DNA from: Thermoproteota archaeon
GTDB taxonomy: Archaea > Korarchaeota > Korarchaeia > B14-G2
NCBI GenBank assembly: GCA_003661385.1
Contig: QMWA01000041.1
Coordinates: 1 to 10,959 of the forward strand
Length of the DNA stretch: 10,959 nucleotides
Direction: 5' to 3'
In this document: piece by piece, positions 1 to 7,565 of the stretch
How positions within the stretch are numbered: position 1 is the stretch's first letter
How the letters are laid out: each line of letters opens with the position of its first letter
Position numbers and translations under genes: made by a program
Notes under the pieces: model-generated
What the model saw: only the letters and a program-made list of their open reading frames with translations
The model's database searches: none
What the model was told of the DNA's origin: nothing

Positions 1-614
1 AGTAGGAAGTCATCTTTGGGAATAACAGACACAGGTACAGGTATCTTTAAGATGATAAACCACGAGATTTCAGAGGGGCTTCTATAGAACTCTAGCATAG
101 GACCTTCTATATCAAGCACTCCAACTACAGCAGAAGCATACCCTGAATGTAGAGCAACGTACAGCTCATCAGGCTTCACCTCTTTGAGAAGCCTCATGAC
201 CTCGTTGTCTCTGGATAAGGCATCAGCTAGCTTCCTAGATGGTGAAAACCCTTCTACGTTTCTGACGAGAATCGAAAGCGAGCTCATCGGCTTGAAGTGA
301 AACTTCTTGAAAAAGAAACCCTTAGCTTCAAGCTCGCACTCCAGAGTCTTTAAACGCCTGTAAAGCTCAGCATGCTTGCTTCTCATCTCAGTACTGTTTA
401 CGATGGTGGTCTTCCCGATGAGCGTGAGCTGATGCTCCATCCCAAATACACCGATGCTTCTCAGTTCGAGGGTAAGCTCGTCTAAATATGGGTTCTTAAG
501 GATCTTCACAGTGAGTTTGTCTCTTTCAGCCTTGAACTCCCCAGCATTATCACCTAGGTACTCGATGAGGAGCACAGGTTCTCTTGAGAAGATCTTCTTA
601 AGCAGTGACCGCAC
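1..614 (-). CDS. Uncharacterised protein, C-terminus cut by window edge
   Basis: An open frame of 204 codons runs without a stop from a GTG at 614 off the left edge, so the C-terminus is missing. I do not recognise the family. The visible part begins RSLLKKIFSREPVLL, then a stretch that reads like alternating strands and helices, and a charged helical stretch (about residues 75-100). No membrane helix, signal peptide, nucleotide-binding loop or metal-binding cysteine cluster is seen, so a soluble cytoplasmic protein is likely. GTG 614 is the only start codon in this frame near the promoter; no clear Shine-Dalgarno sequence precedes it, which fits a short-leader or leaderless transcript. It is divergent from the M28/FtsX gene and shares its 74-base upstream region. 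The frame is supported by its length, balanced charged-residue content and codon use (AGA/AGG arginine, ATA isoleucine) like its neighbours; function is unknown. Confidence 0.75.
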   Translation of the reverse strand, partial: MRSLLKKIFSREPVLLIEYLGDNAGEFKAERDKLTVKILKNPYLDELTLELRSIGVFGMEHQLTLIGKTTIVNSTEMRSKHAELYRRLKTLECELEAKGFFFKKFHFKPMSSLSILVRNVEGFSPSRKLADALSRDNEVMRLLKEVKPDELYVALHSGYASAVVGVLDIEGPMLEFYRSPSEISWFIILKIPVPVSVIPKDDFL

Positions 615-638
615 AGAGACCCCAGATGCCCTAAAGGC

Positions 639-660
639 AGGAGTTAAGTTTTTAACTCCT
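639..660. repeat. Perfect inverted repeat in divergent promoter region
   Basis: Arms AGGAGTTAA (639-647) and TTAACTCCT (652-660) are exact reverse complements around a 4-base centre. The repeat lies between the divergent starts at 614 and 689 and touches the TATA-like box at 659-668. As DNA it has the shape of an operator for a dimeric regulator such as a winged-helix or Lrp-type protein. As RNA the minus-strand transcript could form a hairpin, but only if it starts upstream of the repeat. Regulator identity is unknown. Confidence 0.6.
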
Positions 661-668
661 ATAAAAGG
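659..668. promoter_or_regulatory. Candidate TATA box for divergent promoters
   Basis: The AT-rich run CTATAAAAGG lies about 25 bases before the TTG at 689. Archaeal transcription usually starts 25-28 bases after the TATA box, so a plus-strand transcript from here would be leaderless or nearly so. The same box read on the other strand (CTTTTATAG) could serve the gene starting at 614, giving a leader of roughly 20-25 bases. A second candidate on the plus strand is TTTTTAA at 649-655, which overlaps the right part of the inverted repeat; from it the leader would include the G-run before 689. Confidence 0.4.
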
Positions 669-688
669 CTAAAACTCAGGGGGGGTAT

Positions 689-3600
689 TTGGCTAAAGGA
701 GCTAAAAGCAGGGCAATTGCAGCCTTAGCAGCTTTGGCTGTGCTCTTAACACCAACCACTCTGATGACAACCTGCTGGCAAGCAGCCAGCAGCTCAGAGA
801 TAGACTACAAGAGCATAGTCAAGAGCATAGACTATGATGCCATGAGAAAGCACATAGAATACCTCTCAAGCTTCTCAAGATTCCCTGGCTCAAAGGGAGC
901 TGAAAGGGCCCTAGAGTATGTCGCAGAAGAGCTTAGGAAGGCTGGAGTGGAGGTGCGTAAGGAGCCATTTGAGGCGACAACGCTGACAGTATACGAATGC
1001 AAGCTCAGGATATCATATGGTGGGGAAGCCTACAATATAGAGACACACCCACTTTACCCGAATGGAGTAGAAACCTGCACGACACCACCAGAGGGCATTA
1101 CAGGAAGACTCGTGTACGTGGGCAGAGTCTCGCTGGAAGACTTGAGAGGCAAAGACCTAAATGGGGCTATAGCTCTAGCTGAGTTCGACAGCGGCAAGCT
1201 CTGGGCAGATAGGCTAGTATCGCTTGGAGCCAAGGGGGTTGTATTCATTGAGCCTGAAGAGTACAGGATGTTAGAAGTTAACCTAAAGTGGATGTGGACT
1301 ATACCACTAGACTTCCCAAGAGTCGTGGTAGATAGGGAGCATGGCAAAAAGCTCATAGAGATGGCTGAGAAGGGAGCTGAAGCCACCATCATGCTCAAAA
1401 TGGAGTTCGAGAAGAAGACCATGTACAACCTGGTCGGCGAGATCAAGATAAACGAGGAAGCTGAGAGCATCCTCTTCGTAGCGCACTATGATGCCTGGTC
1501 TCCCATAGTAGACCAGGCATACGGTGCCACTGATGCAGTAGGAGTAGCGGTCATGATAGAGCTAGCTAGGTTCCTCAGCAAGAACAGGGATAAGCTTGCT
1601 AGGAACGTGATGTTTCTGGCCACGGCAGGAAACGGGTTGAGCCTGCTTGGAGCTAGAATGTTCATAGAGCAGCACTTCGACGAGCTGGCAGACATTCCAG
1701 CTGTCATAGCGATAGACATCAGAGGGCTAGGGAGCAAAATAGCAGTATACGATAGCGGGAGCATGTATAAGTGCATAGCAATGAGGCAGTCGCTGAGAAA
1801 CAAGTGGCTAAGAACAAGGATAGAGGAGCACAGCGAACAGATGCAGGAAAAACTGAAAGGCAACTACACAATAGTGGAGATAGAGTACAACACACAGTTG
1901 ATAACAAGCCCAACATACTTCTACTTCTCAGACCTTGAGCCATTCCTGCAAGCTGGGATGGTAGGACATAGCTTCTTTGACAAGGGGGGGGAGGAATGGA
2001 TAAGATTCACACCACACGATACAGCAGACAAAGTAAACCTTGAGACCTCTAAGAACGCAATAGAGCTACTTTACGCCACAGCTTACGACCTAGCTACAGG
2101 CTATGTTGAAAACAGGGTAGAGGGGCCGCTGAAGGTTGGAGCAGGGCTTGGATTCGCAACAATAGAGGTAAGAGTCATGGAGTACAACTTCACCAAAGCA
2201 GACTATGACCCACTTCCAAACGCAATAGTCTTGGTGCTTCCATTTGAAACAGGATTCCTCATGGAGGGGGGAGCAGTCCTCGGAAACTTTAGGATCATTG
2301 AGAAAACAGACAGCCGAGGGCGTGCTAAGATAGTAGGGATCCCGTCTGGATCAACGTGTATAGTTGCGCCATTTAAAGACAGCCCATCAGCCGGGCCAGT
2401 AGAGTATGCCCCTAACGCTGGAATGCTTTCACTTCCAGGGATTATGACTACAGCAAGCCGTGCAGTAAATTACGCGTATGTAGCAGCATTCCGCTGTGCC
2501 TCGGTATTCATACCTGAGTGCGAAAACCCGCTTGCTAGAACAGAGCTTGAGAAAATAGTATTTCCGCTTGCAATAGACCATGATTCGAAGGACTTTCTCG
2601 CAATGAAATACCCATATGCGATGAGCCAGGATGTAGAGCCCTTTTCAACAGACATATCAGGGCTCACTTCATGGGCAATGTTATACTTACCTCCCGGGAA
2701 GAAGTTTGACATAATTATAGTGAGGATAACTCCTAGAATGGAGGTGCTGGGAGTTCTTACCAATGCTATGGAGGATAAGCCTCTTGGAGAAGGGCTGGTA
2801 CTAGAAGAGGGGCAGCAGCTCATATTAACCCGGTTCATGGGGAGAATCGTCCACGATACGCATATACTCAACCTCTATAGGATCAGGATAGCTGATGAAA
2901 ACGACATCTACGCCGAGAACCCGATGAGATACATGGAGAAGGCTGAGTTTTATAGGAGAAGAATGGAGGAAGGCATCGCCAAGAATGACTACTTGAAGTA
3001 CATATCAAATGCGAGAGCTGCATGGAAGTTTGAGGCGAGAGCACATGGTGAGCTGGTCTCGCTGCTGTATAGTGCAGGCAAGTCCACTTACATATTCCTG
3101 CTAATACTCTTGCCATTTGCCGTCATAGGAGAGAGGTTGGTGTTCGAATACCGTGACATCAAAAAGAGGCTCCAGACTATAGCCTTGATATTCGCTGGAT
3201 CAGTCATCGTCCTATACGTACTTCATCCAGGATTTAGGCTGCTGACGAGCTTCGGGATGATACTGGCAATATTCCTCATGAGCGTGTTTACTACGGTGGC
3301 TATATTCCTCATTGGAGCAGAGACCTGGAGAGCTATTTCAGAAACCAGAAAGGTGAGGATAGGACTGCATGAAGCTGAGATAAGTAGAGCAGGAGCAGCA
3401 ATAGCAGCATTCTCCGTCGGGATCAGAAACCTGAGAAAGAGAAAGGACAGGACTATAATAACGATCCTGTCTATAGTGCTAGTGACTGCAGCGTTAGTCT
3501 CCTCCGTCTCTGTTCAAACAGTATTCCTTCCATCAGGGAAGAAAGGGGTAGAGAGAGCAACACCATACTCTGGGATACTCCTCAAGCAGCAGAGATGGAA

Positions 3601-5101
3601 CCCACTTGATGAAGGGCTGTCTGAAGCCATAGCAAGCGAGTACTCCAGCGTATTTTACCCTGTCACAAGGAGGGTATGGCTTATACCGCTAGGCAGGTTG
3701 AAGTTTATACCACCAACGGGGGAGGTAGGCGAGATATCAGGTGTATTAGGGCTAGATCCCGAGGAAGCAGAGCTACTACCTCTAAGAGACACTATAACCG
3801 AGGGGAGATGGCTAAGTGGTAGTAGACAAGAGTGCTTGATAAGCAAGCATATGGCATCAGTCTATGGCATCAAAGTTGGGGAGAAAGTCTCAGTTGGCGG
3901 GAGAGAGTTCACTGTAGTCGGGATATTCGATGACTACAAGTTTGAGAAAATCACAGACCTCGATGGATATCCTGCTAGGCCAGCCATTGGAGCTGGCAGA
4001 GCTATGCTTGTGAGAAGAGCAGTAGAGCAGAGACTTGAGTTCATAACTCCATCTAGTATGGTCATAGTCACAAGTGAGGTAGCACGTGGCATGGGAGGAT
4101 ACATATCATCGGTGGCAGCAAAACTTAGGAAAGATGTAGACATAGAGAAAGCTAGGGAAGCTTGTGAAGACATAGCCTACAAGTACAGTGTAGTAGTGAT
4201 ATTTGGCCACGAGGGCACAGTGGAGGAGTTTGAAGTCGTTCCCATCTCCATAACTAGAGGGATAACCCAGCTGCTTATACTAGTCGGGATCCTGATGCTC
4301 ACCATACTTGATACCATGCTTGCTGCAGTCCATGAAAGGAAAGACGAGATATCAATATACAGCGCGGTGGGGCTCTCACCGCTCCATGTCATGGGGCTAT
4401 TCCTGGCAGAAGCCCTCACGATAGGTGTCATAGGAGCAGTACTAGGATATGTTGGAGGCATGGGGATGCACAAGATGTTTAACCTGCTGGGGATTCTAAC
4501 CGAACTCCACCCGAACGTAACTACAAGCTGGATACCAGCTACACTAGTGTTCGTAGTGCTAGTGACATGTCTCTCATCGCTTTATCCGCTGAGCAAGGCA
4601 GCTACACTGGTGACCCCAGGTGTTGAGAGGAGGTTTAAGCTGCCATCCCCGAAAGGAGATGAATGGCACATACCTCTGCCATTTACGTCGAGCACGCTAG
4701 AAGCTGAAGGCGTGCTGGCATTTCTGCGAGAGTACATAGAAGGACAGAGCACAGAGAGAGAAGGAGACTTTACAGCAGATAAGCTCTGGCTAGAAGAAGA
4801 GGAAGAAGACGAGAACATAGTGAAATCGCTGACGATGGTGACTAGGCATGCACCATGGGACTTTGGCATATCGAACATCATAAAGATCAGAGCCATCATA
4901 CCGAAAGCCAAAGAGGGGGTCTGCAAGTTCGACATCTATGTTAAGAGGAGAAGCGGCTACGAGTCACAGTGGAAGAGCGCGGTAAGGAAGTTTGTGGACC
5001 ACATCAGAAAGCAACTGCTTATATGGAGAGGCCTCTCCCCGAGCGCCAGAGCAAGATACACTGGGCTGCTCTTGGAAGTTGAGAGAAGGAAGGGGGAGTA
5101 G
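689..5101 (+). CDS. M28-peptidase-like ectodomain fused to FtsX/MacB-type permease
   Basis: A 1470-residue membrane protein. Order seen: a hydrophobic signal or anchor (about 8-28); a cap/PA-like insert (about 100-235); an M28-like peptidase domain (about 240-470); a beta-rich stretch resembling a carboxypeptidase regulatory module (about 500-570); more external sequence to about 798; three helices (about 800-876); then a typical FtsX unit of one helix (922-945), a MacB-like external core (946-1188, with KVGEKVSVGGREFTVVGIF) and three helices (1189-1212, 1232-1260, 1283-1303) with the FtsX signature around YSAVGLSPLHVMGLFLAEAL. A cytoplasmic tail of about 165 residues has an acidic run (1368-1375). 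M28 metal ligands H266, D282 and D343 are visible, but the Glu-Glu motif is replaced (AGNGL, 313-317) and the usual HTxxDT histidine is F440. It may therefore be a binding pseudo-peptidase. The TTG start is chosen because it keeps the signal sequence, follows a G-run, and has a stop just upstream. No partner ATPase lies nearby. Confidence 0.9.
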   Translation: MAKGAKSRAIAALAALAVLLTPTTLMTTCWQAASSSEIDYKSIVKSIDYDAMRKHIEYLSSFSRFPGSKGAERALEYVAEELRKAGVEVRKEPFEATTLTVYECKLRISYGGEAYNIETHPLYPNGVETCTTPPEGITGRLVYVGRVSLEDLRGKDLNGAIALAEFDSGKLWADRLVSLGAKGVVFIEPEEYRMLEVNLKWMWTIPLDFPRVVVDREHGKKLIEMAEKGAEATIMLKMEFEKKTMYNLVGEIKINEEAESILFVAHYDAWSPIVDQAYGATDAVGVAVMIELARFLSKNRDKLARNVMFLATAGNGLSLLGARMFIEQHFDELADIPAVIAIDIRGLGSKIAVYDSGSMYKCIAMRQSLRNKWLRTRIEEHSEQMQEKLKGNYTIVEIEYNTQLITSPTYFYFSDLEPFLQAGMVGHSFFDKGGEEWIRFTPHDTADKVNLETSKNAIELLYATAYDLATGYVENRVEGPLKVGAGLGFATIEVRVMEYNFTKADYDPLPNAIVLVLPFETGFLMEGGAVLGNFRIIEKTDSRGRAKIVGIPSGSTCIVAPFKDSPSAGPVEYAPNAGMLSLPGIMTTASRAVNYAYVAAFRCASVFIPECENPLARTELEKIVFPLAIDHDSKDFLAMKYPYAMSQDVEPFSTDISGLTSWAMLYLPPGKKFDIIIVRITPRMEVLGVLTNAMEDKPLGEGLVLEEGQQLILTRFMGRIVHDTHILNLYRIRIADENDIYAENPMRYMEKAEFYRRRMEEGIAKNDYLKYISNARAAWKFEARAHGELVSLLYSAGKSTYIFLLILLPFAVIGERLVFEYRDIKKRLQTIALIFAGSVIVLYVLHPGFRLLTSFGMILAIFLMSVFTTVAIFLIGAETWRAISETRKVRIGLHEAEISRAGAAIAAFSVGIRNLRKRKDRTIITILSIVLVTAALVSSVSVQTVFLPSGKKGVERATPYSGILLKQQRWNPLDEGLSEAIASEYSSVFYPVTRRVWLIPLGRLKFIPPTGEVGEISGVLGLDPEEAELLPLRDTITEGRWLSGSRQECLISKHMASVYGIKVGEKVSVGGREFTVVGIFDDYKFEKITDLDGYPARPAIGAGRAMLVRRAVEQRLEFITPSSMVIVTSEVARGMGGYISSVAAKLRKDVDIEKAREACEDIAYKYSVVVIFGHEGTVEEFEVVPISITRGITQLLILVGILMLTILDTMLAAVHERKDEISIYSAVGLSPLHVMGLFLAEALTIGVIGAVLGYVGGMGMHKMFNLLGILTELHPNVTTSWIPATLVFVVLVTCLSSLYPLSKAATLVTPGVERRFKLPSPKGDEWHIPLPFTSSTLEAEGVLAFLREYIEGQSTEREGDFTADKLWLEEEEEDENIVKSLTMVTRHAPWDFGISNIIKIRAIIPKAKEGVCKFDIYVKRRSGYESQWKSAVRKFVDHIRKQLLIWRGLSPSARARYTGLLLEVERRKGE

Positions 5102-5105
5102 GAGA

Positions 5106-6944
5106 ATGGGAGAGGAGGTAACTGAATACAGAGAGGGCTTTACGCCTCGTGTAGTCCTGATAACAGCGATAGCAGGCCTCGTACTGTATCCTGTGATGCT
5201 ATGGGGGCACATAGCTGGAGTAGGAGCATTTGGGATAGCGGCAGCATTCATGACAATGGTCCTCTTTGGCGAGCTGACCAGGATATTTGGGTCACCACTC
5301 ACAGCAGCTGAGCTTGCTACAATAAGGTGGAGCGAGTCGATGTCGGTTATGTTCTTTGCAGCCTCCTCTTTCGTTTTCGCGTCATGGTTCAGAAGACATG
5401 AAATCGCGAAGGCGTTTGGAGTAGCAGACTTGCTTCCAGAATGGTATGCACCTCCACCGACGTCTCCAGCAGTGCTCACAAGAAACCTTTACCACAGGGA
5501 CTTCTGGTTCGCAGAAAATGCCCCATTTGGCATGGGGCCAGGACTTAAGTGGCTGATAGAGATAGGGCCTACATTGCTTGGTGTGGTAGCGCTCGCCATA
5601 ATAATAAGGCAGCTCTTCATCGTGGAGGAGAAGCTTCCATGGCCTACTGGAGCTATAGCTGGAGAGCTTGCTGTAGCGATGAGCAAGGAGAGAGACCCAA
5701 GTAGATTCAGATACTTCGCTGTAGCTGCAGTAGCAAGCATGATATACACGATAGTCCAGCTGGCTACGGTAGGGCTTATAGGATTCTTCGATCTAACACC
5801 AACACTAGGCCGTAGGCTGCCGGGCTGCATATTTACGATGACACCTGTACTCTATGACTTCGCACTAGGCCTAGTACTATCTCCACAGTTCATCTTAGGA
5901 TGGGCTATAGGAACGCTAGCAACTCAGTTCATCCTGAACCCAATCCTAGTAAGCAAGGGGATTATTAGGTGGATTCCTGGGATAAACTGGTCCCTAGCAT
6001 ACCAGTACTCGAGCCTAGACTTCTGGATAACTGCAGGCATAGCTATAGCGTTTGCAGTCGCGATACCCCCTCTACTGAGAGCCAGAGCGCTCCTTCCCAA
6101 AGCCATTAAGAGCTTATCTAAGATTTCGAGAGTGGAGGGAATGGGGCTCTTCTCACCTAAGGTTCTGATAGCTATGATCTTAGCAAGCTACACCTTCTCT
6201 GTTATATGGGCTAAGATATTTGCTCCAGACTACCCAATGTGGATAGCAGCCTTGTCAGCATTCCTACAAGTGATCTTCACAGTAGTCTCAGGGTACACTG
6301 TCGGTTTGATAGTAGTACCTGTATACCCGCCGTACATAACTAGGCTGCTCAACTTGACCTTCTATGATGGAATTAAGGGGTGGATAGTAGCACCTGAAGC
6401 TGCGCCTAGCATAGCTGTCGACCTAGGCATCGGGTTTAAGGCTGCTGAGATAGCAAAAGCCAACCCAATGAGCATAATAAAGGCGCATGTGTTCGGGTAC
6501 CTCTACGCCTCCCTACTAGGGTTCATATTCGTCCAGTTCTTCTGGAAGACCTTCGATATACCAAGCAGAGTTCTGCCAGCTCCAATGTGGCTCTTCAGCG
6601 TAATAGACTACAGCGTATGGTGGACAAGACGCGTGGAGATACTGTTCAGGTGGCACATACTCGTGCCATTCTTCATAGTAGGGCTAGTGCTGGCGTTCCT
6701 GCCCAACATGTATGCCCTTGGCCTCGGGATTGCACTAGGGCTAGGAGGGCTACCAACTGTCGTCATAATGTACCTGCTCGGAGTGGTAGCTAGGAAAATG
6801 CTAATCAGAAGATATGGGAAGGAGTGGTATGACAAATATCACATGAGCATTGCAGCAGGAATTTTCGCCGGGACAGCAACGATACAAGTGCTGTACCTGG
6901 TAATGCAGTTCCTGCCCAGCATACTGTGGCCTCTTCCCTACTAG
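5106..6944 (+). CDS. OPT-like oligopeptide transporter
   Basis: A 612-residue polytopic membrane protein with about 13-14 predicted helices (for example 16-36, 40-58, 78-94, 150-171, 203-225, 262-282, 305-324, 352-370, 377-403, 456-477, 515-533, 537-562, 580-604). Features that recall the OPT (oligopeptide transporter) family are the EEKLPWPTGAIAGEL segment (174-188), the NPMSIIKAHVFGYLYASLLG segment (453-472) and the late GLGIALGLGGLPTVVIMYL stretch (539-557). OPT proteins import small peptides or metal chelates, usually with protons; the substrate here is inferred only. The start is ATG 5106 rather than an upstream in-frame codon: GGGGGAG at 5092-5098 sits 7 bases before it, and the upstream option would overlap the previous gene by over 100 bases. 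It begins 4 bases after the M28/FtsX stop, so the two are very likely one operon. Family assignment is by general resemblance, not by a full profile match. Confidence 0.75.
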   Translation: MGEEVTEYREGFTPRVVLITAIAGLVLYPVMLWGHIAGVGAFGIAAAFMTMVLFGELTRIFGSPLTAAELATIRWSESMSVMFFAASSFVFASWFRRHEIAKAFGVADLLPEWYAPPPTSPAVLTRNLYHRDFWFAENAPFGMGPGLKWLIEIGPTLLGVVALAIIIRQLFIVEEKLPWPTGAIAGELAVAMSKERDPSRFRYFAVAAVASMIYTIVQLATVGLIGFFDLTPTLGRRLPGCIFTMTPVLYDFALGLVLSPQFILGWAIGTLATQFILNPILVSKGIIRWIPGINWSLAYQYSSLDFWITAGIAIAFAVAIPPLLRARALLPKAIKSLSKISRVEGMGLFSPKVLIAMILASYTFSVIWAKIFAPDYPMWIAALSAFLQVIFTVVSGYTVGLIVVPVYPPYITRLLNLTFYDGIKGWIVAPEAAPSIAVDLGIGFKAAEIAKANPMSIIKAHVFGYLYASLLGFIFVQFFWKTFDIPSRVLPAPMWLFSVIDYSVWWTRRVEILFRWHILVPFFIVGLVLAFLPNMYALGLGIALGLGGLPTVVIMYLLGVVARKMLIRRYGKEWYDKYHMSIAAGIFAGTATIQVLYLVMQFLPSILWPLPY

Positions 6945-7336
6945 CCCCCTCTAATTTGTTTAGACTCTGGAACCTCGACTTCAATGAGCCTTCTCTTGCT
7001 GAGCATAGATAGGAATGCTGTTACTGACAGCTCTGCTTCTCTTGGTGTGAAGTTAAACTTCTTGGCAAACTCCCTTATGATTTCCTCTATTGTCGTTTTC
7101 CCATCTAGCTTCTTCCATACAAACACCGCTCTGGGGTCGTCTAGTATCGTCTTTCTGACCTTTGGCTTCATGAGAAGCACGTTCACGGTCTTGCGCAGTA
7201 TGCTCTTGTCTTCTCTGGTCCACGTTATCACAACCTCTCCACTGTCATACTCCCTCCACTCGATGCTCAGGCTCTTCTTTGGCTTGAGGGACAAGAAGCT
7301 CCTCCTGTCAAGCTTTAGAGTCTTCTTCCTCAGCAT
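6941..7336 (-). CDS. PqqD-like (RRE-fold) protein
   Basis: A 131-residue soluble protein. The C-terminal half (about 60-122) has the PqqD pattern: ILDDPRAVFVWKKLDGKTTI, then an amphipathic helix EEIIREFAKKFNF and a final helix ending FLSMLSKRRLIEVE. PqqD-type domains bind leader peptides of ribosomal peptide natural products and hand them to modifying enzymes; many archaeal homologues stand alone and have no known role. No radical SAM or other modifying enzyme and no obvious precursor peptide is visible nearby. The N-terminal half is basic (KLDRRSFLSLKPKKS) and beta-rich. ATG 7336 is chosen because GGTGG at 7346-7342 lies 5 bases before it and it follows the zinc-ribbon stop by one base; TTG 7348 or GTG 7345 would add 3-4 residues (135 residues at most) and overlap the previous gene. 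Its stop overlaps the transporter stop in the shared CTAG. Confidence 0.8.
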   Translation of the reverse strand: MLRKKTLKLDRRSFLSLKPKKSLSIEWREYDSGEVVITWTREDKSILRKTVNVLLMKPKVRKTILDDPRAVFVWKKLDGKTTIEEIIREFAKKFNFTPREAELSVTAFLSMLSKRRLIEVEVPESKQIRGG

Positions 7337-7337
7337 C

Positions 7338-7553
7338 TCATCCACCAAACAGCAGGAACTTGGCGACTAGTAGGAATATTATCAGGAGAACTGGTGATAT
7401 TAGGGTGGTGACTGTTATAACTCGCTTTGCTCTAATCAACGACTCTACTTCAGCTATGTATTTCTTCTCGCAAGCAACTGAACAGAACTGGTTACCGGCT
7501 TTAATCACTCTGCCACAGACCTTGCAGTGAGAGTGCTCAGGTATGGAGCTCAT
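7338..7553 (-). CDS. Membrane-anchored zinc-ribbon protein, DUF2116-like
   Basis: A 71-residue protein with an N-terminal treble-clef or zinc-ribbon motif HSHCKVCG...FCSVAC, giving four cysteine ligands C10, C13, C24 and C28, then a charged helix (about 29-44) and one C-terminal membrane helix (about 47-69). This is the layout of DUF2116-type archaeal proteins (HCxxCG, FCSxxC, linker, hydrophobic tail). The zinc module should face the cytoplasm if the tail is inserted C-terminus out. Role unknown; such ribbons usually bind RNA or protein. ATG 7553 is chosen over an in-frame start 33 bases upstream (7586): a near-perfect GAGGTGA (7565-7559) lies 5 bases before it, and family members start close to the first cysteine. 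The upstream gene's TGA is the end of that ribosome binding site, so translation of the two is probably coupled. Confidence 0.85.
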   Translation of the reverse strand: MSSIPEHSHCKVCGRVIKAGNQFCSVACEKKYIAEVESLIRAKRVITVTTLISPVLLIIFLLVAKFLLFGG

Positions 7554-7558
7554 GAAAG

Positions 7559-7565
7559 TCACCTC
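7559..7565 (-). promoter_or_regulatory. Strong ribosome binding site that sets the zinc-ribbon start
   Basis: GAGGTGA on the minus strand matches the complement of the archaeal 16S rRNA 3' end and lies 5 bases before ATG 7553. Its last three bases are the stop codon of the upstream 115-residue gene. This both fixes the start of the zinc-ribbon gene and supports the upstream frame being translated. Confidence 0.75.

Noticed and set aside
454-672. 72-codon plus-strand frame at the left
   Set aside because: It is antisense to the minus-strand gene and its promoter region, is Ser/Leu-rich, and shows no family features.
809-830. Two copies of AAGAGCATAG separated by two bases
   Set aside because: They encode the short repeated peptide KSI in the M28/FtsX protein; too short and isolated to be a regulatory or mobile repeat.
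2892-2946. C/D box sRNA-like spacing (TGATGA, CCGA, CGATGA, CTGA) inside the M28/FtsX gene
   Set aside because: The spacing is near that of an archaeal C/D guide RNA, but D' and C' are imperfect, it is wholly within a conserved coding region, and such short boxes arise by chance; no guide target was identified.
4992-5105. 38-codon N-terminal extension of the transporter
   Set aside because: It overlaps the end of the M28/FtsX gene, reads as unstructured sequence, and the ATG at 5106 has a well-spaced ribosome binding site.
4964-5479. 171-codon minus-strand open frame across the M28/FtsX-transporter junction
   Set aside because: It lies opposite two well-supported genes, has low-complexity composition rich in Ser, Ala and Pro, no domain, and no promoter or ribosome binding site; it is a shadow frame.
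6941-7348. A ribosomal peptide natural-product cluster based on the PqqD-like gene
   Set aside because: No radical SAM, YcaO, lanthipeptide enzyme or precursor-like small gene is present in the window, so only an orphan PqqD-like protein is supported.
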